Shown: in pieces, positions 21,056 through 32,912 of the stretch
Numbering within the stretch: the stretch's first letter is position 1
Layout: every line of letters starts with the position of its first letter
Assembly: GCA_964058845.1 (NCBI GenBank)
Contig: CAXKVR010000243.1
Coordinates: 62,001-126,000, forward strand
Direction of reading: 5' to 3'
DNA: 64,000 nt
DNA from: Carex sylvatica
Taxonomy: Eukaryota > Streptophyta > Magnoliopsida > Poales > Cyperaceae
Notes under the pieces: generated by a model
The model's database searches: none
The model's input: only the letters and a program-made list of their open reading frames with translations
What the model was told of the DNA's origin: nothing
Position numbers and translations under genes: made by a program

Positions 21056-22087
21056 TGTTATTCGTTTGATTGGAATCTCGGACGGGTCTTACTTCTCCGT
21101 CCGGGCTTTTTCGTTTTTTTTTTATTACCAGAGAAGGCTCGGACGGGTCGTACTTTACCGTCCGGGTTTTTCTTTTCTTTTTTCCGCTAAGTTGATTAAG
21201 GATTATAATTAGAAATATAAGCCGGACGAGATAACTAGTCCCATTCTACCTATTTATCGACAAAATTCCAAATCAACCTTCTATTTCGATATTTTATTAA
21301 TTTATTTTCTATTAATAAAAAATTCGGTTTTACATGCCAGATCCTTCACAAAAATATATATTAAACATTTTAATTTAATGCGGTTAATTGCAGCGTAGAG
21401 GTTATTTTTGGAAATAAAATTATAATATTTGTCAAAAGAAATGAGATATTTTTTTTCGGAAAATAGTTAGAACCGCATCAATGGTAAAATTTCGATCGAA
21501 GATAATTTTTTTTTAAGATTTCAAATTTTATTTAGGATAGATAATATATGACACTATAAATTGGATATCTAAATATAAAAAAATTCCGAAAATCATGTGT
21601 ATATATTCATATTTTTGTTATAATTGTATCATTTAGATATCCGGAATTGATTTGGATATGAATGAATAATATTTGATCCATTTAATGAAAAAAAATGATG
21701 AACAAATTTGATGAAAAATTTGATGAAAAGATTAGCAGAAACCAAATCATCGATTAGATCGCATAGTTAAAGTACAGTGCTACTTACATTGTCAAATGAA
21801 TTGAATCATTGATTTGATTCCTTTCAAAATATCTAAAGAAATCATCAACAATTCAGTTTCTTTTGTGAAATTGACAAAAAAAAAAAAACACTCTTTCCTA
21901 CTCTCGATAATTATTTTATTAAATTTTTAAAAATAAAAATTCTGGCGCTCCTGTTAAATTCAAAAAAACATCGTCTATAAATTCACCTCTCTTTTCCATC
22001 ACAAAATTGAGACCAGTACACACATTTATTACAAACACTAAAAAATCCTATGATAAAATGCTTTTATATATTAGGAAATTTTTAAAT

Positions 22088-22440
22088 TTTCAGGGTACAT
22101 GGAAAATTTGATCAATTATAGATCAGACTGGAAAATGTTTTTTTTAGTGAAACCAGGGTTGGGTTTAGAATCCATTGGCTGGGAAAGGAAAAGGCATCTG
22201 TGATCTGTCACACTAGAAATTATAAGAGAGATAGAGAAAGGTGGGGCCCAATCTCCCGCAAACTTGTATTTCTGTGGACTGTGGTCCCCAGTGCCTTACC
22301 ACGTGCCACCCGTCTCCGTTTAGATATGAAAAAACAAAACAGCCCACTGGCCCATGGCCCAAAACTTAAAATGACATTTCTTTGCGACAACCTATTTATA
22401 GCAGTAGGTGTAGCGGGTCGTAATTGGTTTGAATCATTTA
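22088..22440. repeat. FLZ-upstream module, copy 4 of 4 (uninterrupted)
   Basis: This is the clean equivalent of 12025-13410 without its two transposon insertions. It gives the empty sites GGGTTTAGAATCC (22161) and CTGGCCCAT (22347). It is also similar to copies 1 and 3 next to the FLZ promoters. Confidence 0.65.
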
Positions 22441-23462
22441 GTTAAATATAACTAATTATTCATTCTAAATCAAATTGTTAGAAAATAGATAACTAAACAA
22501 AAATAACTATCGTAAAATTGACAAGAAAAAAAAAACTATTGCAAAAATTAAATACTTGCTGCTTGAAAGGATTGATAAGGACTAACTGAAAAGGCTGCAA
22601 CCTGTTCAAATAAATGTCACGCTCTCTGCATTTTTTTTTTTTCAAAAAAAAGAAAGAATCGCTGATACAGAAAATATAATCAGCAACGGACTAACCGTAC
22701 ATCAGTTGTGAAAAATTTGTAAATAATGTGAACCTATCGGTAATGGTTTCTTAAACCAGATCCGTAACAGTTTTTTTTTTTCTTTCTTTCTAATAGAACA
22801 AAATAAAAATGATTTAAACGAAACAAGCAGAGAGAATTTGGAAGACACTTCGTTCACTGCACTAGTGTTTGGTGGAGGTACTTTCTGACCGTTTGTTATT
22901 CCGTCACTGAAAATTCCACTCAATCTCTCCAGTCTCCACTGAGACAGTGGTTCGATGGAGGTGTGATTTCAAAATTTTCGTTGAACCAATTAAATGTTTA
23001 TACTAATTTATGAGTGTCTAAAAAAATAGAAATAAATGACGTGATTTTAACGTTTTACCGGGAAAGGTTCTTGCTAAAAGATTGATGTTAAAAATTATCA
23101 ACCATGTGGCAGCTTCTGTCACATTTCTTCAAAAAAAAAAAAGAAATTATCAACCAAACTATATTAGTTAGAAACGATAATCTTATAATCACGAACTAAT
23201 TATTCAAATTTAACCAAATTGTGTGGCCAATAGTGGTGCTAGATGTGACTGGGTCAGAAAGTGTCTTCGCTGAGACAGTGGATCGGTAGAGAAAGTGATG
23301 TAAATCCAACATGCTAGATGTTTGTTCTCTTGAAATCAGTTTATTTATTTCTGATTATAAAAAATTTCTCAGTCTCACATGCAGATAGTTAGCAACATTA
23401 CTAGCTGTGGTTCTATCATAAAAAAAAATGTTATCGATAGTTTATCATTAATAACAGTTCTA

Positions 23463-23464
<2 letters not shown>

Positions 23465-23526
<62 letters not shown>
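23465..23526. repeat. (TA)n microsatellite
   Basis: An uninterrupted TA dinucleotide tract of about 31 units. An open frame of alternating Tyr-Ile runs across it and is an artefact. Confidence 0.95.
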
Positions 23527-23528
<2 letters not shown>

Positions 23529-23529
23529 C

Positions 23530-24585
23530 CACTTTGGACTTGTTTATGCAGTCAATTAAATTATACATCACCTAGCCTAAAAAAATAAAATAATTAAAGT
23601 GAGTGTCATTAGTGTTGGTTGGTATTAAAAAAAATGATGAGTTAGTAAAGCTGTCTCCTTGCCATGCTTCAAGGAATCTAGATGGGTAACCATGGCACTT
23701 GTCCATTGCACCATAGATACTTACTTAAACATTATTTATTTGTTTATTTAAAAGCCTATTAATTAACCTATGTGACAGTACCCCGTGTAGATCAATAAGT
23801 CTATATTTATTTATGACTATGATCTTGATCTTGATATTTACTAACTGAAAGTGGACATTTTTAAAGAAAGCATGCTTATAATTATTTTTTAAGGTGTATA
23901 GTAATTTATAGTGAATATTATTATTATTATTATTTTGAATGTGTGTATCACTCTATATACTTTTTTTTTTTTACAAAATGTGTATCATTTTCTTTAAAAT
24001 TTGAATTTTGCTCCACTACATCACATTTTAATATTAAAGTTTTAAATTAAATAAATAGAAGGGTGCTATAGTCATTTACATATTTTAGATTAATTGTTTC
24101 AAATTATTTGCAGGATATATACTTCTTTTTTTCATAATTTTAGGCAACATCTACTACTTAGTTCCGATTAGCATCTGAGCTATGAATATAATATGCAAAA
24201 GCAACGACTGTCAATTTAGTCAAGAAATTAATATTATAATTGAAAATAAATAAAAACATCAATAAATGTCCGAGTTAAGGTTAGATAAGAGATATCTATC
24301 TGAATTCTGTAGATGCTATATGAACTATGTATCACAACTACTATTGCACTGATGTGTGATTATTAAAAGCTCTTGTCATTACAATGTGTTGTAGTTGTTG
24401 TCATTATTATTATTATTATTATTATTTCAATTGAAATAATTATGGATTGTAGTTGTTGTCTTCATTCTAATTATTACAATTGAAATTATAGTATTAAGTT
24501 GCTGAGTTTAATTTGTCGAAAAATGATTACTACTGTTATTATTTTAAATTATAGTTGTTGTCTTTTATGAGAGAAAAATGATTCC
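23530..24585. other. AT-rich spacer with ATT microsatellites
   Basis: TTATTA trinucleotide runs occur near 23918 and 24398. The segment ATTGTAGTTGTTGTC recurs at about 24390, 24450 and 24550, giving a short irregular direct repeat. No gene was recognised. Confidence 0.4.
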
Positions 24586-24589
24586 ATTA

Positions 24590-25020
24590 ATAGGACACTA
24601 GAGGTGTCATGGTTTTACAAAAAGATTGCCAAGATAATAAAATAAAAATTAAAAGAAAAAATTATATTTAGGAAAGCTACATAAAACATATAAGGGAAAC
24701 ACAGCCATTGAAGCAGTGTTGACAGAACTGAAAAAACCCTTCAATTTCTTAATTCTTGCGCCTTTAATTAGCTTTGAAGTGCCAAATTAGGCCATCTGAA
24801 ACCAACTTATGTATTCTGCAATGATTTCTCTTGTCAGCATTTTAGGTTCGTTGTTTTCTTTTCTTCTCTGAAAATTCTCGTACATTTCTCTCTCCATATT
24901 ACAAAACAGATAACCACATGTATCCTTTTGCATTAATTTATAGTTGTTATTGCAAACGTTGCTATTCATTATATTTTTCAAATGATGCAAAATAGGAATT
25001 TTAAGACGCATGCTGGGAAT
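24590..25020 (-). mobile_element. Possible LINE 3'-end remnant
   Basis: A 74-codon open frame on the minus strand (complement 24787-25011) has a pattern reminiscent of the zf-RVT tail of plant LINE reverse transcriptases: an aromatic/Cys segment, then an acidic-basic ERE...NFQRRKE stretch, then ...EIIAEYISWFQ. Downstream of its stop the sequence is A-rich on the coding strand. There is no catalytic domain and no target duplication was located. A chance ORF is the alternative. Confidence 0.3.
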
Positions 25021-25931
25021 GAAGTTTGAGAATAACTAATGTAGTTTGAACTTGGAATTAGAATGGAACTAATAAATTATTTGAAATTGGGCCACTAATT
25101 TTGGGGCTTTTCTGGATCTTTGCGACCTACATAATATCCGATGGGCCTCTACGGCCCATTATTTGAAGTGAGGAATATGGCTTTGTAACTCTCCATCAGA
25201 TCAAGCATTATGGCTTTTTTCTTTTTTTTTTGTAAAAAAAAAAGGGTCTACAATATGGGCTAGATATTGTCTTATGGTTATTTTTCTCAATAAGAGAGAT
25301 GTTAACGATTACAAATATTTTGTTCTCAATAAATTTTGTATATTGAATAATTCATCTTGTGAGGGGTGTTATGCACATTTACCCAGCATTTATTGACCTG
25401 TAATATCACATCTTATATAAACCGCTTCCTTACGAATATTGAGTTTTTTATCTTGCAAAAGAGGAAAACAATTAATAATAATAATAAATGCTTAATTATG
25501 AAGTTGTAACTCTCCCTTGTATATTTCCACATTTGTAATTGCAATTTTTTACATCATTATATTTTTCTAAACGCATTTTAATTTTTGCCAATTTATATGC
25601 TTGAGCAATTTTCTTTACATAGATATATATAGACCTTCTTTATAACTTTTGCAGTCATGCACTGTTTTTCTTGCTTTTTTTATCTACGTAAAACTTGGTA
25701 GGGATATTATAGATATTCGAAAAAAAAATGTGCTGTTTTTTGTTTATTTGTTAAAGATACCGGAAAATAATCGTACAAAATTAATTGCAAAAAATATATA
25801 TTTAGCACAATACTAATATTCAGAATAATTATCATACTATCTTTATTTTAAAAATAATTATATTGTAATATTATACTTTATTCTGAATTTTTGTCTCTCC
25901 TTGTGTTGTGTGATCCCGCCCATGTTGCAAT

Positions 25932-26303
25932 CAGGGGCGAACTCACATTGGGGGGCGGGGGGCGAAGGGAGGGGTTGAGTTTCAGTAGAGATTGAAACGT
26001 TTTGATCGACTTTATCTTCTTCTGAAATTTTTTTTGACCACTTCTAGATGTTTAAATTGTAATTCGGGTTAAATTTAGAGTTAAATTTAAAATAAATTTC
26101 TTGAATTATAATTGTTGATTACTAATTAGAATTATATGTTAGAGAATCAAAAATTACAAGTCAGAGTATAGGAAAGTATAAGTTAAAATATTATTTTTTT
26201 ATCGAGTACCTAATTAGTTAATAGATTTAAATTCGATTAACTATTTAAATCCAATTCGATATTTTTTTTGTCTCTCCCGACAAAAATTCTGAATCCATTC
26301 CTG
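25932..26303 (+). mobile_element. hAT-like MITE, CAGGGGCG family
   Basis: It begins CAGGGGCGAACTCAC and ends CTGAATCCATTCCTG, flanked by GTTGCAAT (25924-25931) and ATTGCAAT (26304-26311), a 7-of-8 duplication. It is the best preserved of four copies in the window (the others are at 837, 3332 and 14806). The left end has an unusual G run (GGGGGGCGGGGGGCG). Confidence 0.75.
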
Positions 26304-26311
26304 ATTGCAAT

Positions 26312-29016
26312 GTCACTTTTCAGTGATCCATCGTGAGAGACTGTTGCCATTCAACCTAGCACAACATGGAATTCATATCGTCTGAGTCTGACGTGACTCA
26401 AAATTTGAGTATGAATCCGAATCATTCTTTACAAATTGACACAAATTTTAAAACTGACTGCTCTTTAATCTAAAATTTTCAGCCGTCCGGTTTTGGGCAA
26501 ACTCAAAATTTGTTTTACAGCAGAGAAAACAGACTCATATTGTCATGCAACATGATCATGTATACTGATATTTTTTTTCCCTTTTTCTTTTATAACTAGG
26601 TGAAGTTCCCATTAATATCTAAAATTTGAAGTTCCCATTATCGTTTGGCTATTAGAGTTAAATAATACTTATATACTTATATTTAGTACAAATATTGCTA
26701 GTAAAAGCAACCAACTTTCGCAAACTTTACATCGTCAATTATTTGCCTGACATATATATTTTTTTGTGTGTGAAAAGGTCTGTACTCTGTAGGCTAGTAT
26801 TAAACAAAAAAATAATAAAAAATACATGAGAGTTGGAGTACTAGTAGGAGCATGCAAGCACAACAAAAGAAATACATTTGGTACGTGTTCAAATTGCATA
26901 CCAGTGAGCACTGAACATATCAGTCTTAGACCTACTAGTATATATAAGTAGACACTCCATTACAAAAGTAATTGTAAGGAAAAACAAAGAACTGATATAT
27001 GCCAGTATAAGCTGACATTTGTTCTTGCTCAGATGAAAATTAGTGAGCCATCAATCATCATTGCCCTCAACAAAACACGCTAGGTGAAAAACAAAGTGAG
27101 CCTCAGTATCCAGAAGCAACACAGTCCATTCTTGTATTATTAGAGAAAGAAGGAGAGAGAAAGGAAAAAGAAGCAGCAGAGAGAAAGACTGGAGGAGGAG
27201 GGAGATCAGAAAAGACCCGAATTAAGCACCACAACTCAAGCACAACACCAAACAATCCACAAACATTATAATATAGTAAATTATATGTGCAGAAGAGCTC
27301 AGAAAAAGAGAAGAAAAATGAACCACTTGTCTTGGAGAATAGGAGCTCCCATAATGCTAAAAAAAACGAAGCGGTGACCAGAGCGAAGAGCAATGATCAG
27401 ATCCACTACTAGGCAGAAACACCTTCTCAAATGAATGCTGGAGTAAAGAGCGGTGGCCAAATTTACTACACGTAAGCACCTGCTTGTACGAAAGAACTAG
27501 ACAAAATGAAGGAGTGGGTTGAAAGAGGTGAAGGAGCGTCACCGCTTTCCTACAAAAATTATTACTGTTCTGCCTACTATATTTTTCTTTTTAAGTAAAA
27601 ATTAGAAGTGACACCTAACTATTTAATATTTACACAAAAAAATCTATAAATTTTCAACCTTCAATTAGTTGATTCTTGAGTTCTAATTTGAACTTGAATG
27701 ATCAACCAAAAAAAAAAAGATGGTCATTCAAATATGGCTAACTTAATAATATTATGAATTCAAATCAAAGGAGTACAATTATGGTCTTCTGTTTTATATG
27801 AAATTAGCCAAAGATTTTGAGGTATAGAATTACTCGCATTAACCCGAGACCCTAGTACGTAGTTCCAATCCAAAAGAAAAGGAATTTGCCTAATATATAG
27901 TTTGTGTCACTCGCAAGAATTTACGATGTAATATATCACACAAAAAAATTTAAAATATTTTAAATACAAGCATATTTTTATAATTTAAACAAATATATAA
28001 AAGAAACATTTTCAAAAAAAAAAAAAAAAAAATTGACCAGGAATCAGTACGCATCTAATCTCATGAGGCTCCGCACCTGCTTGAATTTACACCATTTAGC
28101 TGCATAACTTTTATCCTTTAAAGAGATAATTTGAAATGAAATTTAGATTCTTAGTGAGAAGCTAGTTAATTGGGTCTAATGTTCTGTCAGAACCGTTCGA
28201 TTATTATCATAACTTAAAATAGTCTGTACAAATCTTAATATGCGAATTGGACAATTTTGATCAAATATCGAATCAAATTTGATCCGATGCCCATCAAATC
28301 GCCCCCGACCCTTGTGTTTGATATCTTTCTCTTTTCTTTTTCTTTTTTACTTTTGTCCTCAGTTTGGGTTTTAGTTTTTTCTTTTATGTATCCGTTTTGT
28401 CGAAAAACATAAAATATAAAGAAATAAAAAACCAAATGGGTCATTTTGGGCCTCATACGGACATCATGAAGCCCAATTACCGACTTCCACCATCTCAGAG
28501 ATTTAGTCCCTTTATTATTCTTTAACCTATTTTTAAACGAAATTATTTGTGGTCCTCTTCGATTGTACTATTATTTTTGAGAAAAAAATAAAGGAATGTC
28601 CTTTCAATAAATTTCAAGATATAAAAGTTTACATCAAAGGTGTCAGGCAAAGCCACCAAGAATATTTAATATTTTGAACTGTTTTCTATTGGAAAATGAC
28701 AGTGGAAAGGTACAAGATTTTACTGTGATCTTAGTGCTAATTAATGTTACCCTTTTTTTTTCTTAAGAAATATAAATTTAACAATCATTTAAAGTTGGAA
28801 TAGTGATCTGAATTCTTATTTTATGGTAGTTGATGTGGAGTCTTAACTGGAATACACTTTCTTGTGTGGTGAAACTTCTGGTAAAATATTTACCTTTTTT
28901 ATACAGTGTTTATTTTTGTTATGTAGAAATTTCAATGAGGTCTCTTTTATCAGGATAACTTATTCTTTACTTCACTGGTAATATATTCATTATATTGGTA
29001 CAATTCTGATTTGGAA
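26312..29016. other. Gene-free spacer with a purine-rich tract
   Basis: Positions 27130-27215 are almost pure purine on the plus strand. Near 27368-27545 the ends GAAGCGGTGAC and GTCACCGCTTT are inverted about 170 bases apart, hinting at a small foldback element without a clear TSD. The longest ORF (complement 27103-27393) is a Ser/Phe-rich translation of the purine tract and is not considered a gene. Confidence 0.35.
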
Positions 29017-29188
29017 GGAGATCATCTGTCTTCCGAGGTGCAGGAATTTTCTGCCCCCTCAGTTACTGAAATGTAAGGCCGGTCACTATTAAAAGTGGCC
29101 GGTCACATTTAATTTTTGAACTGGGGGCCCATTGACAATGACTCTAGGGGTAGAAATTTCCTGCACCCGGAGATAGATAATTCAGTTC
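29017..29188. mobile_element. Foldback MITE with GGTGCAGGAA ends
   Basis: The left arm (CTTCCGAGGTGCAGGAATTT, then TCTGCCCCC) is mirrored by the right arm (GGGGTAGAAATTTCCTGCAC, then CCGGAG). An inner pair GCCGGTCACTATT / GTGGCCGGTCAC is present. About 170 bp, non-coding, TSD not resolved. Confidence 0.55.
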
Positions 29189-29379
29189 CTTTTGATTTTG
29201 TCTATTTTGTGAGTTATAGTTGTAGTTAAATAAAAATTGAAAACCATAAAATAAGGACAATCTAAATTTGGCTCTCCAAAAAATCTGAGCATTCCCTAAG
29301 GTACCTCAGCACTTACAATACTCACAATTATGTCAAAAATTAATTTGGTGTCTATTTAAGATATAAGAAGTTTTTATGT

Positions 29380-29590
29380 CGTATTAAAATGTAATTTGCG
29401 GTTTTAAAATTTTAAAATCAAAACTGCAATTTTTTTTTTTGCGGTTTTAAAATTCCAATACCAAAACATCAATATAAATTTCAAAACCGCAAATTTATTT
29501 TGCAGTTTTATGCTGAATTTTCACATAAAAATTGTGGTTTGGATAAATTTTGAAATTCCTCTACATAGAATGTAAATTTTGAAATTTAAT
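29380..29590. repeat. GCGGTTTTAAAA inverted-motif cluster
   Basis: TTTGCGGTTTTAAAATT occurs near 29394 and 29438, and its complement (AAAACCGCAAATT) near 29482. Several weaker variants are in between. It is probably a decayed foldback, but boundaries are not defined. Confidence 0.35.
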
Positions 29591-30474
29591 ATTTTTTTAA
29601 TATTAATAAAAAAATCGGATTCTACACGGTCAGGTATTGAATTGGATCTGAATTCTAAAAATATGAGATGAAGTGGAGATATTATATTTCCTCATCATAC
29701 TTCCCAAGTTCCCACCAAAAGAACTGATACCTTATGACTCAGGCAACCAACTATATTAAAATCCAATACCACTTTCCAAGTAAGCTAATTATCAACCCAT
29801 TTCAAAATATCTGGATTCCATTTAAAGAAGAGAGCAAAAGGAAGCAACTCTTCCAAAAAAAAAGATGAAGAAGTTGATTTCCCATGATTAGGTCAAGAAT
29901 TATTGATTGCTGATTCTTTACAAGACTCCTTTTCTAAAAGATCTTTCATCCAATTCTTTCTTTCTTTTTTATTTGAATTCAAAAGCAGGAGCTACAAATT
30001 AAGTGGGGCACTGGAGTGTTCCAGTAATGATTAAATGGACAGTACAACAACTATTCCAGAGAATACCAGAAATTATGAAATATTGTTTGGTTTTGGTCCT
30101 CAACATTCAACAAACTTTCTAGGTGTATCCAACCATCCGTAGAAAGCTACAAATTTTGGTGGAGACTCTCCCAATTTTGGATCTTTTTCAATTATTTCTT
30201 CTTTTTTCCATCTAAGCTGCAGTTGATTTAGCAGCCCGGATTTTGTCCATAGCAGGGTTTGGTTTGTTCTCACCTATTACCATTTAATTTCAATATCTAG
30301 CATAGGCTACGACTTTATTTTTCAATATTTTAAAATGTTTTAAAGCTGGATTCAATTGAGAAACCCACAATAAAGCGGTGATTGTACTTCTCACTGTATA
30401 TTCTATTTTAATATATATTTTGCAATTTCATTTTTTAGTAAAAGCGGTAATTGCCTTATTATAATTTACTCGTC

Positions 30475-30786
30475 AGAGCATCTAGATCTCTTAAATTCTT
30501 AGAGTTTTTAATCTGATGTGACAGTTTTTAACTCAGTTTTAAAAATACGAGAGAGTTTATTATTTAGAAACCATACATGAAAGTTTCTTATTAAGAAACT
30601 ATTTATAAACTCAATGATATCAAATAATTAGCTCAATTTTTTTTTTTAATTTATTGTTGATGTGGTTTAATAAAAACTCTAAACTTAATTTTAAAAATGT
30701 GAGTGTTAAAAAGAGATTATAATTTTTAAAAAGTAATTAATAGTTATTTAAAAATTTATTTGAGTTATTGGAATGCAGATGCTCTT
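30475..30786. mobile_element. MITE with GAGCATCT / AGATGCTC ends
   Basis: The left end GAGCATCTAGATCTC and the right end GGAATGCAGATGCTC are inverted. Similar GAGCATCT termini are common in plant MITEs. The interior contains paired AAACTCTAAACTTA / TTAGAGTTTTTAATC sequences. A target duplication was not established. Confidence 0.5.
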
Positions 30787-30789
30787 GCG

Positions 30790-31488
30790 TGATTTCGCAT
30801 GTGACAGCGAGGTGATTAAGGCGGGTTTAATTTATCTCAGAAACGATTAAAAAAAAAAATCTTCTATGGATTGGGTTTTTTATTATTACACGTAGCAAGT
30901 CAATAATCTCAGTTTTTATCAACCCGCTATAGCACCCGCCATTGGATTTCTAAGACGAAATCAAAACCGGCAGGATTTCCGTGATGAGAAAAGGATCCCT
31001 CCTAAAGTACAAAAGACAATTAACCGTGTCGTCGAGGACACGTCACGTGACTCGTTCGATCTCATCCTATTCGTTAATAAGTGATCCAACGGCTGATCAT
31101 GACCACATCGTCATTCAAGAAGCCATCAATTACCCATCAACCAAACAATCCCACTACAAATGGAACTTAAAATCACTGTGGTAACAAAAAAATTGTATTT
31201 CGATCTACACCGTCTGATCTGATTCGCACCAATATTAATAGGCCGGATTATGATCGAACAGTCCAGATCTAAAATCAGATATTCTGTTACCGCGTAGAAG
31301 TAGCGGCCTTATACAATAGCGCTGTTCCCGCAAACGCAAGCAAACATTGAACGAACGGTCATGGGAAGACAAAGAGGTAATAATGAGTCTTACATTGACC
31401 GCGCGTGAGACGATGCATCTCTTTTGAGGTGCAACCGTACGGTCGATCAGCGGAGTGCAAGAGACGAAGCATGAGAGCATGGGTTGCC
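30790..31488. other. Relatively GC-richer spacer, no gene recognised
   Basis: Open frames of 60-80 codons exist on both strands (for example 30981-31184 and complement 31235-31480), but they lack domains, start context and partners. The sequence includes CACGTGAC at about 31045. Confidence 0.3.
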
Positions 31489-31497
31489 GTAACCGCC

Positions 31498-31676
31498 GAA
31501 TTCGTATTCTCTGAGATATCTCAAACTTTGCGTGACTTTATGGAAAATCTCAACTGTTTAAATACGTTCTACACGAATCTCAAAGCACACATAATACTGA
31601 CCCCCACATCACCCCCGAATAGACACTGGACACGTCGGTCAGGCAAAAGTTGAGATATCTCAGAGGATACGCACTC
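31498..31676. mobile_element. Mutator-like MITE (GAGATATC family), perfect 9-bp TSD
   Basis: The ends GAATTCGTATTCTCTGAGAT and ATCTCAGAGGATACGCACTC are inverted and flanked by a perfect GTAACCGCC duplication (31489-31497 and 31677-31685). Interior landmarks are TTTGCGTGACTTTATGGAAA, CACGAATCTCAAAGC, CCCGAATAG and GGACACGTCGGT. At 179 bp it has the same length as the copy at 35795. Confidence 0.9.
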
Positions 31677-32586
31677 GTAACCGCCCCAGTCCCAGACAAT
31701 ACAACAAGGAAACAACCCATCACGAATTTTCCGTTGGCCTTTATTAATACCTAAAATTCTAAACTAAATTCTCATTTATTCCTTGAAGCGTTGTTCTACA
31801 TTCGTAGCACGCATTTATTATTTCAATTCATACATTATGTAATGTCATGACAAAGCCACCAATTAAATTATTGACAGATATAGGCAGAGCAGCACCAATC
31901 GGACTATTAAAAATTGGTTTCAATTAGAAAAGAGGAGATGTGATTTAATTTTGAAAATTTCAAACAGAAACTGGTGGATTTTCAAAATTAAATTACAAAT
32001 TAAAAAGAGTAATCGATAAATTGCATTCGGAATCAAAGACTGTATTGGGTTCTCTTCACGCTTGATCATTTCGTTTTCCTTCTGTTCAACACTTCCTTTT
32101 TCGTAAGACTTTTTTTATTTTAATTAAATAAAAAACGGGGAACTATAGTCATCTGATTTTTGTAACGAATCATTTTGAAATAAATTGTCCCAAACAAAAT
32201 AGTAAATTATGTGATATTTCAAGTGCCAATTGCCTGAAAAGTAGTACATCCAGAATTTAAGTAAGCCAAGATATATTTGTAAATAGATCTCGAACAAATC
32301 CCTAAAACTGCAACTTCAGATCTAAGGTTTCGGCTGAAGGTAGTAGTAGCTAAAGTTAGCTGAGTAAACTCTAAACTTTTTATTTTTTCTAAAATATATC
32401 TAGAATATTTACTAAAATATTTATTTTATGTCTCAGCTCCTGTGACAATACAAAAAAATTAGAGGGTATATGTATAAGAGTAACGTCAACTTCACTTGAT
32501 TTGGTAGTTTGATTCTCCAACTTACTAGATCACGTGACCAAGTAAATTAAAGCATCTCACTTGAAAACTTGAAAAGTTATTTAATA

Positions 32587-32904
32587 CATTGTTGTAAAAA
32601 TATATGTTTAGGTTGATTAATCGTCCGATTAGTTGTTGGCGGTGATCAAACCGTTAAGAAATTTCTCGATTAATCAGCCAATTTTTTTCAATTATGACTG
32701 ATTATTTCTGATTAATCGCTTAGCGATACCATGTCAGTCCATAGGTTGATTAATCGTCCGATTAGTTGTTGGCGGTGATCAAACCGTTAAGAAATTTCTC
32801 GATTAATCAGCCAATTTTTTTCAATTATGACTGATTATTTCTGATTAATCGCTTAGCGATACCATGTCAGTCCGACGAGCGACATACTGTTATTTACAAC
32901 ACTG
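32587..32904. mobile_element. hAT-like MITE with TTGTTGTAAA ends and 8-bp TSD
   Basis: The left end CATTGTTGTAAAAAT and the right end GTTATTTACAACACTG are inverted. They are bracketed by a perfect ATTTAATA duplication (32579-32586 and 32905-32912). GTGTTGTAAA termini are frequent in hAT elements. Most of the interior is two copies of one 133-bp unit. Confidence 0.85.
32608..32873. repeat. Perfect 133-bp tandem duplication (2 copies)
   Basis: Unit 1 (about 32608-32740) and unit 2 (about 32741-32873) appear identical base for base, starting at TAGGTTGATTAATCGTCCGA and ending at CATGTCAGTCC. Each unit contains the inverted motif GATTAATCG / CGATTAATC. Confidence 0.9.
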
Positions 32905-32912
32905 ATTTAATA

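Larger units (their letters stand above)
20478..21331. mobile_element. Large foldback element unique to unit 2
   Basis: The left arm (CCGAATTTTTTATTAATAAA, then a GATTTTGTCGATAAATAGGT segment, then CCGTCCGGCTTATATT...ATAATCCTTAATCAACTTAG) is mirrored by the right arm over roughly 170 bases. Unit 1 has the uninterrupted site (CACAAAAAAACATGCC near 10533). Nested in the middle are one arm of an AACCGTT-type foldback (20690-20760), an 18-bp perfect palindrome and a self-complementary AT-rich tract. Confidence 0.75.
14341..23200. repeat. Tandem segmental duplication, unit 2
   Basis: This is the direct-orientation copy of unit 1, starting about where the end of unit 1 (14100-14290) gives way to a second copy of the sequence at 381. 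Its own end (22660-23190) matches 14090-14290, which is what a head-to-tail duplication predicts. Unit-2-specific insertions include the hAT-like element at 16138-16652, a hAT-like element near 19080-19966 and a foldback at about 20478-21331. The stretch 21335-22090 does not match unit 1 obviously and shows nothing else I can name. Confidence 0.85.

Noticed and set aside
23379..23588. ORFs through TA/TATG microsatellites (23379-23588, 43247-43469, 20755-20971)
   Set aside because: Alternating Tyr/Ile or similar low-complexity translations of simple repeats.
27103..27542. Minus-strand ORFs (27103-27393, 27357-27542) as secreted or membrane proteins
   Set aside because: Hydrophobic Phe/Leu/Ser runs come from a purine-rich tract read on the opposite strand. 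No homologous domain or splice support.
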